Of a DNA stretch of 64,000 nucleotides, positions 35,727 to 48,747 are shown piece after piece (the first letter of the stretch is position 1; every line of letters starts with the position of its first letter). The DNA comes from Berghia stephanieae (Eukaryota > Mollusca > Gastropoda > Nudibranchia > Aeolidiidae): positions 4,822,256-4,886,255 of the forward strand of contig CM067450.1 of assembly GCA_034508935.3 (NCBI GenBank), written 5' to 3'. The notes beneath the pieces are model-generated. The model was not told the DNA's origin and searched no databases. It saw only the letters and a list, made by a program, of their open reading frames with translations. A program made the position numbers and the translations under genes.

Positions 35727-35985
35727 TAATAACAATTTCATTGACAGCACTTTTTTATTGTAATTTTGTTTTCCCAACTTTGTGCCTACTGTATTTCCAA
35801 ATCAGCATAATTTCTGGCAAAATTTCCCATTTTTTAAGTTTGAAATTGCGTAATTACGCTGGGATATTTTTTTACTTTGGTTGCATGTAATTGGTTGTTA
35901 GGTTAGAAATTTAGAAATCTGCAAAATTCATAATTTTCTTTGCAAAATTTTGAAATATTTTTTGCAAAAAACCGCGATTTATATA

Positions 35986-36092
<107 letters not shown>

Positions 36093-36132
36093 CTCTCTAT
36101 TGAGTATTGTAATATATTTTCTTCTACATATA

Positions 36133-36350
36133 TTCTTCGTGGGGGCCTGTGCTTGTGTCTGGATGAGACATTTTGGTGATCAAACTAAGTACACATCTGT
36201 TCCCTATTTAAACTAATTCCCCTGTGTCTAACTTTTTCTTGAGTGCTTCAATTGTCTAATTCTAGAACTTTTACAATCCCATTTTCTTCCTTTTGACGGG
36301 TGCTGATATGACCATAATGGGTTGCAAGCGCCGTAAAACCCTTAAAAACA
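36133..36350 (+). mobile_element. SINE-like family B, 3' half, plus orientation
   Basis: The only clear family B copy here on the plus strand. It reads GTGCTTGTGTCTGGATGAGA through GCAAGCGCCGTAAAACCC and ends in TTAAAAACAAACAAA. The 5' half is missing. Confidence 0.85.
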
Positions 36351-36593
36351 AACAAATCTCTCTGTATCCAATTTTTACTCCTCCCCCCCCCCCCCCTTCC
36401 TCTCTCTCTCCTTTAATATCGGAGGTTTTACACAAGTGGAAAGTTTTATATTATCACTTATTGAGGTCACATTTAGGTCATTTCAACGTCAGTAAAAAGG
36501 ACAAAAGTGGGGTAGTCAAAATTTTCTATAATTTTAATAAAGAAAAGAAAAATTAAGACAAGTGTGAATTGGTTCAAATAGGGAACAGATGTA

Positions 36594-37848
36594 CAGTGCA
36601 CTCTGGATACGTCGACATGGCTTAAGTCGATTTTTTTTCTTGGTATCTCCCCCTTCTTCCTGTATAACATTAGTAAAAAAAAATAAAATCACAAATAAAC
36701 AGGTATTTCCATTGGTTAAAAAAGCTATCAGTAAGAATTTTCATTGGTTAGAAATAATAGCGAAGATTGGCGCACACCGACGTGATGTAGGTGCTTTGCC
36801 CGACATCCATGCTCAATGCACATAGGCAGTATCAAATAACTTTCATTTATCCGTTTTACATTGTGCAACTTCAAGTCAAGATTTTTTTATTTTTTTCTAA
36901 TCCCAGGCCATTCTATCTAATGACCGTCTTAAAGTAGGTATCCATTTTATCAAGAATTCAAGTCAAATCTACAACTGAAATGGCAAACAGAAGGTTGACA
37001 ATACTATTGCTGACTGAAAAGAAAGACTGAACTGATCGATGCAGTTGTTTGTTTTTAAGGGTTTTACGGCGCTTGCAACACATTAAGGTCATATCAGCGC
37101 CAGTAAAAAGGAAGAACATGGGATAGTAAAAAGTTCTAGAATTACAATTAAAGCACAAAAGAAAAGGTAAGACAAAGGGGAATTGGTTCAAATAGGGAAC
37201 AGATGTAGATTCCAAGAGCACACCGTCAAAGTACTTAGTTTGAGATCACCTGAAAGTCTCATCCAGACACAAGCACAGGTCCCAACTAAGAGGAATACAC
37301 TCAAATGTTTACCAAACATATAATATAATATGTAAACTGAACATAATACAATGCATAACATAGAGATGATTTACAAGGAAAAAAAATTTCATCTCCCAAA
37401 AACTATAACTATACATTCGACTGTTTCCCTCCCAGCCAAGGACCAGGACAAAACCAAGTAATCTCAGTCCAAGACAATGACAGGAAACAATTGGAAAACG
37501 GGTATTGGGGATAGAAGACACAGCATGTACCTCCCTGCCCACTATGGGAGGTCAGGATCCCCACCCAGTTCGATGCAGTTGAAAAGTATGGCAAGCGACA
37601 GAAAATCATCACAAAGCAATTTGGCACACTAGCCAATTCAGTCTCGATGATTTATGTATGACCACTACTTCTCTGGTCAATTCAATGCGACAAAGCATTG
37701 TCAGCAGAAAGCGCAACATGAAGGCCCATATATATTCTAGATTGGCTTGCTTTGTTCACGCACATTTTTCCTCATTTGGTTATATATTTCGGTTTAAGTC
37801 GATTTTTCCCCCTGTTACACTGGGCATCATCTTATCCGGAGTCCACTG
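36594..37848. mobile_element. Tigger/pogo-like DNA transposon remnant
   Basis: Ends CAGTGCACTCTGGATACGTC and, inverted, CAGTGGACTCCGGATAAGAT, with the TA target duplicated. On either side of a younger SINE, the plus strand encodes pieces resembling the pogo-type N-terminal helix-turn-helix: TEKK before it, then IDAVEKYGKRQKIITKQFGT. The rest of the transposase is gone. Confidence 0.8.
37048..37569 (-). mobile_element. SINE-like family B, innermost of the nest
   Basis: A near-consensus full copy flanked by TCGATGCAGTTG at 37036 and 37570. It sits inside the helix-turn-helix region of the Tigger remnant. Confidence 0.92.
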
Positions 37849-38612
37849 TAGATTCCAAGAGCTCACCATCAATGTAATTAGTTTGAGATAACCTAAAATT
37901 CTTATCTAGACACCAGCCAAGGATTCGACTAACAAGAATCACACAATATAAATGCTTACAATACATAACATTCAAAAAAACAAAATATATTACTCTACCA
38001 CACAGAGAAATTTACACATACAATACACTATACATTTGACTGTTTCCCTCTCTGTCAATCAAGGGCCAGGACAAAACCAAGTAATCTCATTACAAGAAAA
38101 AGACTGAAAGCAATTCAGAAAAGAGATATGAGGAGAAAGAATCTTTTTAATCTATGTATTTTTTTATTAGTATTATGTGCAGCGTTTTAACAAGTTTACA
38201 TTGTAATACCTTACAAACAGTGGAGTGATCCTCGACAATATTGGAGGTTTCAAGAAGAAGAAGAAGGAGAATTCACACCGAGTGACCTCATGCCTACCAC
38301 TACCATGGGCGGTCAAAAGACACCACCCAGGTGACGCCATAGGGCATGGTAAATATGTGAGTGGCAATGTTCTATACAAATGTACATTTATTATTGTTTT
38401 ACCTCAGGAATGAGAAACATCGAATGTTTGTCGTCACTTTGTCAGTTTAGTTTTATCTTCTTCTTATACTTATATAAACAAACACATTAAACTTAAACAT
38501 AGGCACATGGATAATGACCTTTAAGTTATTTAAATGTACATATTTATTTAACATCATCAAGGGGTATATATGAATGTAAAGGTGGTCAGTGACAACTTGG
38601 GATATATGTAGG

Positions 38613-40808
38613 TCATGGGTCACCATGGTCTGGGCCTGATGACTGACAATGGTGAGGAGTTTGTCGACATATGTGTCTGTGTAAAGCATGCTTCACGGTA
38701 AATGCCTTTCCACAAGTTACACATTTATATGGCTTTTCACCCGAATGAGTTCTGGTGTGTCGTAGTAAAAGTGGTTTCCAAATAAATGCTTTTCCACAGA
38801 TCAGACATTTATGTGTTTTTCCTCCTGTATGAGTTCTGATGTGATCTTGTAACTTTCCACTCTGACTAAATGCCTTTCCACAGGTCGCACATTTAAATGG
38901 TTTTTCTCCTGTATGAGTTCTGATGTGATCTCTTAAAGTACTTTTCAGAGTAAATGCCTTTCCACACGCCTCACATTTATAAGGTTTTTCTCCTGTATGA
39001 GTTCTAATGTGACCTTGTAAATGACCATTCAGAGTAAATGCCTTTCCACACGCCTCACATTTATAAGGTTTTTCTCCTGTATGAGTTCTAATGTGAACTT
39101 GTAAATGACCATTCAGAGTAAATGCCTTTCCACACGTCTCACATTTATAAGGTTTTTCTCCTGTATGAGTTCTAATGTGAACTTGTAAATGACCATTCAG
39201 AGTAAATGCCTTTCCACACGTCTCACATTTATAAGGTTTTTCTCCTGTATGAGTTCTAATGTGACCTTGTAAATGACCATTCAGAGTAAATGCCTTTCCA
39301 CACGTCTCACATTTATAAGGTTTTTCTCCTGTATGAGTTCTAATGTGAACTTGTAAATGACCATTCTGAGTAAATGCCTTTCCACACGTCTCGCATTTAA
39401 ATGGTTTTTCTCCAGTATGAGTTCTGATGTGTCGTTTTAAATTTACAATCCGAGTGTATGCCTTTCCACAGATCACACATTTATAAGGTTTTTCTCCTGT
39501 ATGAGTTCTAATGTGACCTTGTAAATGACGATTCAGAGTAAATGCCTTTCCACACGTCTCGCATTTATAAGGTTTTTCTTCTGTATGAGTTCTAATGTGA
39601 CCTTGTAAATGACCATTCAGAGTAAATGCCTTTCCACACGTCTCGCATTTATAAGGTTTTTCTCCTGTATGAGTTAAAATGTGACCTTGTAAATGACCGT
39701 TCTGAGTAAATGCCTTTCCACAGGTCACACATTGAAATGGTTTTTCTCCAGTATGAGTTCTGATGTGATTTTGTAAAGCTATATTGTGATGAAATGCTTT
39801 TCCACAGGTCTCACATTTAAACGGTTTTTCTCCAGTATGAGTTCTGATGTGTTGTTTTAAATTTGCAATCCAAGTGTATGCCTTTCCACAGATCACACAT
39901 TTAAATGGCTTTTCTCCCGTGTGAGTTCTGATGTGTTGTTGTAAATATTTATTCTGAGTATATGCTTTTCCACAAGTCTCACATTTAAATGGTTTTTCTC
40001 CAGTATGAGTTCTGATGTGATTTTGTAAATTTCTATTCCGAGAATATGCTTTTCCACAGGTCTCACATTTAAATGGTTTTTTCTCCAGTATGAGTTCTGA
40101 TGTGTTCTTGTAAATGTGCATTCTGAGTATATGCCTTTCCACAGATCACACATTTCCATGACTGTTCTGCAGTATGGATTTTTGTGTGATTTTGCAACTT
40201 TAAAATAATAGTATTTTGAGATTCCGTATCAACTTGTGGCTCGTCTGTTCCACTGAAGTCAAATCTCTGATCTGGTCCGTTGTGATTTGTGGAAAGACTT
40301 TTCAAAGTTGTATCATGATTGTTCTGGAAACCAAGGCCAGGCTTGTGCCATTCCATACAACTCCCTGTAGTTTCATCCAAGTCAATTTCAACATGAAAGT
40401 CTTCATGGAGTCCATCATTCAAAGACTGGTCATAACCGTCAACGTTGTTGACATCTGTAAAATAGATAATGTAATGAAGTAATTAATTGACACAGCACAC
40501 ACAATCCCCAAAGCACTCTAAGGCACGACACGTATAAAAAACAATAGGTTACACAAAATGCAAATCATATTACTACTAAAAAACCTGTTTAAATAGGAAT
40601 GTTTCCAAAGGTTTCCTAAAATTACTGAACTTGGGGACGTCTTTCATTTCTTTAAAACACTTTATTCAAAGGATGATTATAAAAAGAAAGTTTTCTGTAA
40701 TTAAGTGTTGATTTGTGGAAGTGTTGATATAGTTGCATGGTGTGTAAATGTAATGTGTGCTGTGTGCAAAGTATTGTTCGCTACAATAAATACAAATAAA
40801 AAAATAAT

Positions 40809-40843
<35 letters not shown>

Positions 40844-40912
40844 TAATAATAAGAATATTAATAACAATAATAATAATAATAATAATGATAATAATAATAA
40901 TAATAATAATAA

Positions 40913-40984
<72 letters not shown>

Positions 40985-43005
40985 AATGATAAAAATTGGA
41001 ACAGCCTTATGGATGGAATTTCAAGGAAAACAGTTTACATATTTAGAATGCTGTACACAGAGTTCTCCTGCCAGGTCATCCATCAATGGAATACATTATG
41101 TCATATCCTGAATTTCATGTCATCACTAGAGTGAGACAGGACTGTTTATAGAAAAGCCCCCCCCCCCCCCCCCTTTCCCTCCTCTCATTATATCACATTG
41201 ACATGGCCAATTGCTTAACTGAAGCAGGGCTCGAACCTGGTACCGTTCCGGTCACAGTGCAATGCCTACCTTAACCACTCGACCACCTCACCACCATCCC
41301 CCTCCCATATCACAATGACATGGTCAATTGCGTAAGTGTACTCTAAGGGTGTTAAGGAAGGGGGGGGGGGGGGGGGGGGGGAGATGGGGTTTAACTCACT
41401 CAACCCTAACAACGACTATATCCGTAGTTTACCTGGGTTACTTTTACCCCATGCCTTTATATTACATTTTTCTGAGACAAATTATTGGCGTAGTATCAAA
41501 GCTAATGTTTTTAGTTTTTGCTGTTAATGGTATAGTTGAATAAAACTATCTTATGTACATGCTCATTTTTAATACATTTTTTTTCCATTTTGAAAAGTAG
41601 CAAAAATCTCTAGGATTGAGTGAGTTAAAGGATTGAAATGGTCATCCTAGGGTTGGGGGGGGGGGGGGGGGAAGGGTTGAAATAGTCACCTATCCGGCAA
41701 ATTAGAACAAATAAGGCAGCAATGTACATATATCCTTTAGAAAAGTCCCGCATTTCAAAACTAGACAAATATTCAGTGGTGATTATCAAACTCTTCATTA
41801 AAATACCTAATACAGTCTTCAAGACCATAGACGTGACCTCCGACCCCAAACCACTGGAAGAGACTGGCCCCTCACAAATTGTTTTACAACTTTGGTCTCC
41901 TTGGTCAACAAAACAGGGTTCCTGAAAAAGGAAGAGAATAAAGTGAAAAGATACCACGAAGCTACAGATTATTTAGACCTGATTCAGGTCAGCTACTTAT
42001 AGTGTCACCCTGTGGGCACTATGTACAACAAACTTTGTAAACAAAGAGGGATTGACACAGTACCTTGCCAGATATTCTTGAGTGTATTGGGATTAATCAT
42101 AAGATTGGTCTTGAAGTGAGCACAACATTTCCTTCTTTGTAAAGAATATAATACAAATTTAAACTTCCATCTGATAGACAGAGATATCAAACGTATCTGT
42201 CATGTAAACAAATGGATCTTGTTGATTTTGGTGTGATCTATTGATAAAATTGAGAGTGAAAAGGTTTATATGTATCAAGGTTGGACCATCAGTATCAGAG
42301 ACATGTAAAAGAAAGAATATCATCTCACCTGACATAATGTTCCGACTAATGACGTCACAGAAGTAAACTCTGTTGTTACTGTGTCTTCAAGTTTAATTTT
42401 ATCACTGGCACCAGTGCTCTGTGAGTCTTCATCTTCCAGTTTAACATTGACATCATTAAATTGTGTAAAAGTGTAGGGAGAGTTCTCTGCCTTGATGTCT
42501 TCATCTTTCAATTTAACATTGCAATCATTAAATTCTGAAAAAGTGTGGGAAGAGTTCTTGGCTTTGATGCCTCTTCAAGTTTAACATTGACATCAGTGAA
42601 TTGTGAACAATTGTAAGAAGAATTTTCGACCTTAATGTCTACAGCTTCAAGTTTAATGTTGAAATCACTGATTTGTAAATAAGGGAGGGATGAACTCTCT
42701 GCGTTGATGCCTTCATCTTCTAGTTTAACATTGACTTGCATGGACTGTGGATGAGACTCTGGTAGATTTCCAACTTCTACCGATTCAAGTTTAATATCAA
42801 CATAGGAAGACTGACATAAGGTTTCTGGTGATGTTTTAGTTTCTATAAAATCTTCAACGGTGTCAGTAAATGATGGTGCAGAATTTTCTGTCGCTACAAC
42901 ACCATCTAATCCGACATTTGAATGTGATGTCTTAGAACATGTTAAATCTTTAAGTGATAGCCTCTCATGTTTGTCTGGTTCACTTTTACTACAGGACCCT
43001 TCCAT
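38613..43005 (-). CDS. Multi-C2H2 zinc-finger protein with a SUMO-motif-rich N-terminus
   Basis: Three exons on the minus strand: 42329-43038 (ATG at 43005, MEGSCSKSEP), 41807-41921 and 38613-40454. Donors and acceptors are GT-AG and phases 0 and 1 agree. The first exon is acidic, with tandem repeats carrying the SUMO consensus: VKME, IKLE, VKLE, IKLE, IKVE, VKLE, IKAE, VKLE, IKLE. The last exon holds 18 C2H2 fingers with standard THTGEKP linkers and C-x2-C, H-x3-H spacing. Probably a nuclear DNA-binding regulator. Two shifts break the frame as given. One is in exon 1 near 42575, where a repeat unit lacks four bases. The other is after finger 1, where a T run at 40077-40082 has six T against five in other units. 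Either these are errors or the gene is broken. Several fingers are near-identical at DNA level, so finger number may vary. No KRAB, SCAN, BTB or ZAD domain is seen. Confidence 0.85.
40801..40995. repeat. (ATA)n microsatellite
   Basis: AAT triplets with rare interruptions, just upstream of the zinc-finger exon, within its intron. Confidence 0.96.
41196..41297 (-). mobile_element. tRNA-like SINE head or tRNA relic
   Basis: On the minus strand, GGTGGTCGAGTGGTTAAGG is an A-box region of the Leu/Ser tRNA type, and GGTTCGAGCCCTGC is a B box. The variable region and stem are too long and mismatched for a working tRNA, and a C tract follows. Family not otherwise seen in the window. Confidence 0.6.
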
Positions 43006-43038
43006 CTTTACTTCACCACAGGATGTAAGAAAAGACAC

Positions 43039-44635
43039 TGAAAAAAAAAATAAATAAAGCAAAAAAAAAGTTTGAAACTATAACTAAGATGTTAATCAGT
43101 GCTCGTTTCTTTTATGCTACTCTGATAGTGCTTCAATAATAATATAATAATATATTTATATCGCATCAATCCTGTGCTGCTACAGCTAGGGAGTTTAATA
43201 GAAATTCTAAATGTACCTCACACACTTGAAACCAATGTCATATGAAAGAGCTGGCAACAGAGATTACAAAACAGTTTGAATTTTGTTTCTATCTTGATTA
43301 GAAATGTAGTTACGGCAGTTCAAAGTCTGAAATTTCAGACCGATTTTTATCCCAAAATTACCATTGCAAAGTTGTGACCGAAATCGCGTGATGTTAATAA
43401 AAAATGGTTAAAACAGTCAATATGGAGTTCTTATCATATATTGTATAACAAAATGTTTGTCTTATCGAGGACAACGCATTTACATTAATAAAGAGGAAGA
43501 TAAACATTTCAAATTAACACATTATTACATAATATGACGCAAATGTTACATAATCAAAAACTCTGCTAGACGTAAGAAACAATTTGCTATATCACTTTTG
43601 GATTTATCCCCACTATCTCACTGAAACAATTGCATATAATTCCCCTCTTTGATTTAATACATAGAGAATAAAAAAGGGTTTATACATAGAGAATAAAAAA
43701 GGGTTTGAGAGTATTTAAATGAAAAGATATAAACATGTTGTGTAATGACATAATGAGTTTATTTTTACCTATGGCAATTTAATTGCATATAAATAAAATG
43801 GTAGATTGATAAAGTTCAAATTAATTGAAACAGATTCCCTATTATAATTAGGAGGAAAGTTCTGGCTTTTAATACTTTAAAAAATTCTGCTGAACCACTT
43901 TCGGTTTATTGCTATTAAATCATTTGAACTGACAATTAATATAATTTTATCCCCCCCCCCCCCCCTTCTCTCTCAATGTATGGGGGTGTCAAAACTAATA
44001 GAACTTCTTACCATAATAATTATTAAGGCTAAGGCCTTTAGAATATGGATACAACTGATAAACATATCTAAACATATGGGAAAGAAACTTGATGACTTGA
44101 TGGCAAAGTAAAATAAAATTAAATTAAAGAAATTGGTATTTTTAAAATATCGATATTATTAATATCGGATTTCACAAAGAGAAGAAATATACGAACTTTT
44201 AAAACAAAAACTATAAAATGCCTATAAATAAAGTTGGAAAGTATGTATTCAAAATAAAAACATAGTAAATAATAGTACTGAAAATATTATGGACTAAATT
44301 TAACATAATACATAACTAAATTTAAAATATCGATATGAATATCGATATCGTCCGGTAGCCATGATGAGAAGATAATGTAAACAAGGCATTTCGGCGCAGA
44401 GTTAAAAGGTGTCTGCGCATCGATATAGAGCCCTGAAATTTGGCATGAATAAAGTTTAGATGTTATTCTAAAAACAAGCGTTTACATTTTAAAAACACAA
44501 GCGGTAAATAAAAAAAATAAATGCATTTGAAAATTGCCCTATTTTAACTTCATATAACTTCTGGATACCTGGATACCTCTGTATAGAGCTTTTAGACTTG
44601 GTGTAGTCTCCTTCGCTCCTCCTCATCTATTAATG
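43039..44635. other. AT-rich intergenic or 5' intronic stretch
   Basis: No gene and no recognised repeat family apart from a C tract near 43950. A 5' UTR exon of the zinc-finger gene may lie here or farther upstream. Confidence 0.5.
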
Positions 44636-44975
44636 ATTGGACCAATTTTTATAATTGAACTTGTTTCCTAGGGTGTTGCTTATCTCCAACTCTGCTTTGA
44701 ATTTATTCAAATTTTGTGCTGATACTGTGGTTTCTTGCAGTTTATTCCAGTTATTTACAATTCTAGATGAAAAAAAGTTCCTTCTTTCATTTGTTTTAAA
44801 ACGTTCTTTTTTCAGTTTCTTGCTGTTTCCTCGTGTCTGAATGTTCTTGTTTGGTTTAAGGAATCCTGCCTCTACCCTATCTATTCCCTTTACTATTTTA
44901 TATGTTTGGATCATATCTCCCCTTCTTCTCCTGTAATCTTCTGGAATTATTAATGGATTTTTCCTTAATTGACAC
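44636..44975 (-). pseudogene. LINE reverse-transcriptase ORF, C-terminal fragment
   Basis: The minus-strand frame reads RRRRGDMIQTYKIVKGIDRV, then ERRNFFSSRIVNNWNKL and FKAELE. This is the standard C-terminal end of CR1/Jockey-type non-LTR ORF2 proteins. The polymerase core is absent, as in a 5'-truncated LINE. Confidence 0.8.
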
Positions 44976-45680
44976 CATTTAAAAGGAAATTGAAAGACGA
45001 AAATAATGATACCAAAATATCTGCGATATTCCTCTTTATAACGGGAACGGCAATTTCCAGTCACAACTTTCCTATGGGCGAGTTGGGTCAAAATTTGACT
45101 GCCACTGCTGCTGCTCACTAAACTGCCTACTACAGCTCTCGGCACACATTGACAGGAGGGGAAATCATACCTACTATCTAGATCATCTCGGCCTATTTCC
45201 AACTTCTTTGATTGGAGGCAGTTGGTGGATAAATATGACAGATAATGTTTGGTTCATGTGACCAAATTAGCTAAATGAAAAATGAGTACATTTTTAATTT
45301 GATATCTTACAGATGTTTGCTTTATATTGGTGAATTTATTGTCATCTATGTATGAGTATGTAGCATTTATTTTGGTGAGGGAGCCAAAAGATATCCCCAA
45401 ATCCCCAAAAGAAAATTTGAGAGCCAAGGGAGTTTGAAATTCTCCAAATTTTCCGAATTTGGCTCTAAAAGAGCCAAACTGGTAATCCAAATTGGAGATG
45501 CTACTTTAGTATTTAGGTAGCCTGCAGCTTGAGCACTTCAAATTCCTTCTCTTTCTCCCAGTCTTATTTCGCATTTTAATAAATTAGTCGTACATTTACA
45601 TTACCTTTTCTGCCCCAATCAGATGTTGACGCACTCTTAGTTAATAAAAACTCAAGTATGGCTACCATCATCATGTCATA

Positions 45681-45730
<50 letters not shown>
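45681..45730. repeat. (GA)n microsatellite and G tract
   Basis: GA dinucleotides followed by eight G. Confidence 0.93.
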
Positions 45731-46205
45731 AGGCCTACCGAAAGCTCCTACATCCCCAGTCTTCTTTCACTTTGTATTTTCACCGTTGATCTTTTGTCAT
45801 GTGTTTATTTATTCAATTTGTCGTCATATAGAAGTATTTTAAAAACTCTAGAACAAACCTTGATTGATTTGTGAAAGTTTAAATCTTCCTTTTTTATGCA
45901 CGTGTACATGGTGTTGTATTTACATTATTTATTATTTCATAATGCATTCAAATGCCATTTTCTATGTTTACTTTTTATCAATCCGTTTTGGCTATGTGTG
46001 CAATCCTTCCCAATTATTACAAATCTATTCTACTTTCATGTCCGATTTTTATAGCTTTGCTTGTACTGCTGTATATTTTATTATATTTGATGTTTATTTC
46101 GTTTTTAAATTAGCTTCATATTTTCATCATTTAGCTCATGGCAGTGTATAAATCTGTGCTAATGCATATAACGATGAATTAATGAATGATATGTAACATG
46201 ATAAT

Positions 46206-46207
46206 TT

Positions 46208-46260
<53 letters not shown>

Positions 46261-46261
46261 A

Positions 46262-46314
<53 letters not shown>

Positions 46315-46315
46315 A
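46206..46315. repeat. (TAG)n microsatellite
   Basis: About 110 bp of AGT triplets with a single interruption, next to the LINE fragment. Confidence 0.96.
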
Positions 46316-46355
46316 GCTTCGCAGTCTGAATGACGCTTGCTGAGAATAGTGTGAT

Positions 46356-47060
46356 TCAGTCATGGTCGATGATTATAGCAGCTCTCTTCATCCAATTTGT
46401 TAATTGTTTCCATTGGTCGCGGTCCTGGGCAGAAGTTTTGATGCTGTCAAGATCTTGTTGTGACTTTAGTACGGAGGTCACTGCAGCAGTTCTTAGTTCT
46501 TCGGGATTAATTCGGCCTAATCTGAATCCAGAAATTTCTGATATGTAGAGGGATCCTGGTTCAGGGTAGTTACTATTGATGTTGGTGGTCTCCCTAAATA
46601 TTTGATGCCATGAAGGAAATATTGTCATTGCAGTTTGGGCTGGGGTGTTAACTTCTCGACGTAAGATGTGACCAAATAGCCTCCATCGCTGATCTTTTAA
46701 TATTGTACTCAGGCGTTGGACCCTAGTTTTTTCATAGAAATCAGTATTTGTAATTGTCTCTGGCCAATAGATTCCGATTACGCGGCGTAATTGTTTGCGG
46801 TGGTATGAATCGAGACTTTCTAAGTTCTTTTTTGTGAGGCCCCAGGTTCCACAATTATATATGTCAATATCGGAATAATGCCTCGTAAATCTGTACTCGT
46901 TTATTCTCACTGATTATGTTATTTCTATTCCAAAAATTTTGGAGTTGATTGAATGAATTAGTGGCCAGCTGCTTTCGTTTTCTGATGTCTTCATTTTCGT
47001 TGATCAAATTGCCTAGTTTACTTACACTTTTCCATTCATTAAAATTTCTGTTGATGTTTG
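46356..47060 (-). pseudogene. LINE ORF2 C-terminal fragment, second family
   Basis: The minus-strand frame reads YNCGTWGLTKKNLESLDSYH, RRVIGIYWPETITN and RWRLFGHILRR, the usual region after the polymerase in non-LTR elements. Upstream, NENEDIRKRKQLATNSFNQL lies in another frame, so the remnant is frameshifted. It differs from the fragment at 44636. Confidence 0.8.
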
Positions 47061-47195
47061 TATATTGTTTTGGATTGATTCACTTTCAGATTCCATGCTT
47101 CTAGGGTAGTTGATATTATTGACATGTATATTTCCGCTTGATGTTCTGATTAAAAAATTATGTGTGTATCATCTGCGTATTTATCAAGGTGGCGT

Positions 47196-47226
47196 TTTTA
47201 TACACCTCCGCTGGAGGTGTATAAAA
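47196..47226. repeat. Perfect 14-bp palindrome with a 3-base loop
   Basis: TTTTATACACCTCC, loop GCT, then its exact inverse. A related single arm (GTGGCGTTTATGCACCTCCG) recurs at 48047, about 850 bp away and in the same orientation. Confidence 0.85.
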
Positions 47227-47745
47227 CAGACAGAAGGGGATAGAAGACACAGTTTGTACCTCCCTGCCCACTATGGAAGGTCAGGATCCTCTACTTATTC
47301 ATTTGGGCAACAGCTTCAACCTTTAAAAAGGGGTCACATCAGCACCAGTAAAAAGGAAGAAAAGGGGATAGTAAAGTTTTAGAATTACAATAAAAGTACC
47401 CAAGAAAAGGTAAACAAAGGGGAATTAGTTTAGGATATTTTGACCATACACTATGATATATCCATCACACATCAAGCCGCTAAAAGCCAGTAAATTTGAT
47501 TAGGGGAAATGTTCGCCCTCTCAGTTGACAATGAGATCAGTTTCAACCGTTGTAATATGGTGCCCCTCATCTATTTGTCTATATTGTGATTGTGACTCTG
47601 GTCAACACTGGGGTCCCCATGCGTATTTGCCTGTATAGATAGAGTCGTACACCTGGCCAAGATTCGAGCTAGCAACTCATAAAAAAAGTAGGGGGATAGA
47701 AAACAGGTGATCTGCCCACTATGGCAGGTCAATGACCCCACCCAA
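47227..47745 (-). mobile_element. Rearranged SINE-like family B pieces
   Basis: The GATAGAAGACACAGTTTGTACC block (5' end of the element on the minus strand) precedes a GCACCAGTAAAAAGGAAG block, the reverse of the normal order. Another 5'-end piece lies at 47692-47743. This is debris of at least two copies. Confidence 0.65.
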
Positions 47746-48747
47746 TTGCCCGACAATTCAATAAGTAATAAGGAGACCCCCACCCCCCAAAATGAAAACG
47801 ATGAAATCTGGAAATAGAGACAGCAACAATCACCCCCCTGACCCACTCACCATGGGACGTCAAATGCTTGCAAGGAAAATAAAGTGGAGAAACAAGAACA
47901 ATATGGGTCATTGAACACAAGAAAAAGTTCTAATATACTTTATTACATTAAAAGGCATGGTTTATTTAAAATTGTCAAAACACATATAGACTACTGACTA
48001 AATAGATCCTAGTTTACATCTGTCAGAGGAAAGAAAAAACATTTTGGTGGCGTTTATGCACCTCCGCTGGGTACAAAACAAATTAAAAACAATAGAATAA
48101 CATATAGTAGCGTTTTCACTTTATCCCGATGAAAATGATTCCAAATCATGTCACTTTCCTATACTTAATTATAATGAGGTCATTTTATGGTACCAAAAAA
48201 ATCCCAATTATTTGAGAGCTCAGGTCTGAGCTAGTTGTAAAATTAAAGGAAGAGAACAATTCCTACCCTTTTGACGGAAATACTTCTCTTAAAGCAAAGC
48301 CCTATCTCCATCTATTTTTGTCTAAGTGATATTTATCATAGCCTATTCAATTTTCTCTTTGGTAAAATTTAATTCGTGCTAAGTGGGCCAGTCTTTTGTA
48401 TTGAAAGCCATATCTCTCCTCTTGGCAGTTTTAGAAATATTTTACTCCAAAGAGTAAAAATCTATTTTTAAATGTCGTCTGGTAATTGCACAAGCTTTGT
48501 CGCTTAACATAATCCAAAAATGACCTCTTTCCCAATTGTATGCCAACTTTCAGTCATATTCATCGATAAACAGCATCGTAATTAATTTTTTAAAATAGCA
48601 CACACAAAATCTCTGGTGTCCAATATTTTGCCTTTAATTCACTTCATTTCAACACCTAAATCAAGGTCCAAGGATCTCACAAAGATAGTCATTGCTACAT
48701 TGTCAAGCAGGGAGGAAAGAATCATATTCAACTGGTCAGCGACTGAG
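47746..48747. other. Stretch with no gene seen
   Basis: Unique sequence holding the second GTGGCGTTTATGCACCTCCG motif at 48047. I see no exon or known element. Confidence 0.5.

Larger units (their letters stand above)
36464..38135 (-). mobile_element. SINE-like family B, outermost of a three-level nest
   Basis: The two parts, 36464-36593 and 37849-38135, join as one diverged family B copy across AGATG-TA-GATTCC. The break holds a Tigger-like transposon. Confidence 0.8.

Noticed and set aside
41196-41297. Functional tRNA gene
   Set aside because: A and B boxes are good but I cannot fold a proper acceptor stem or anticodon arm, so a SINE head or relic is more likely. The same holds for the tRNA-like heads at 25046 and 51890-51985.
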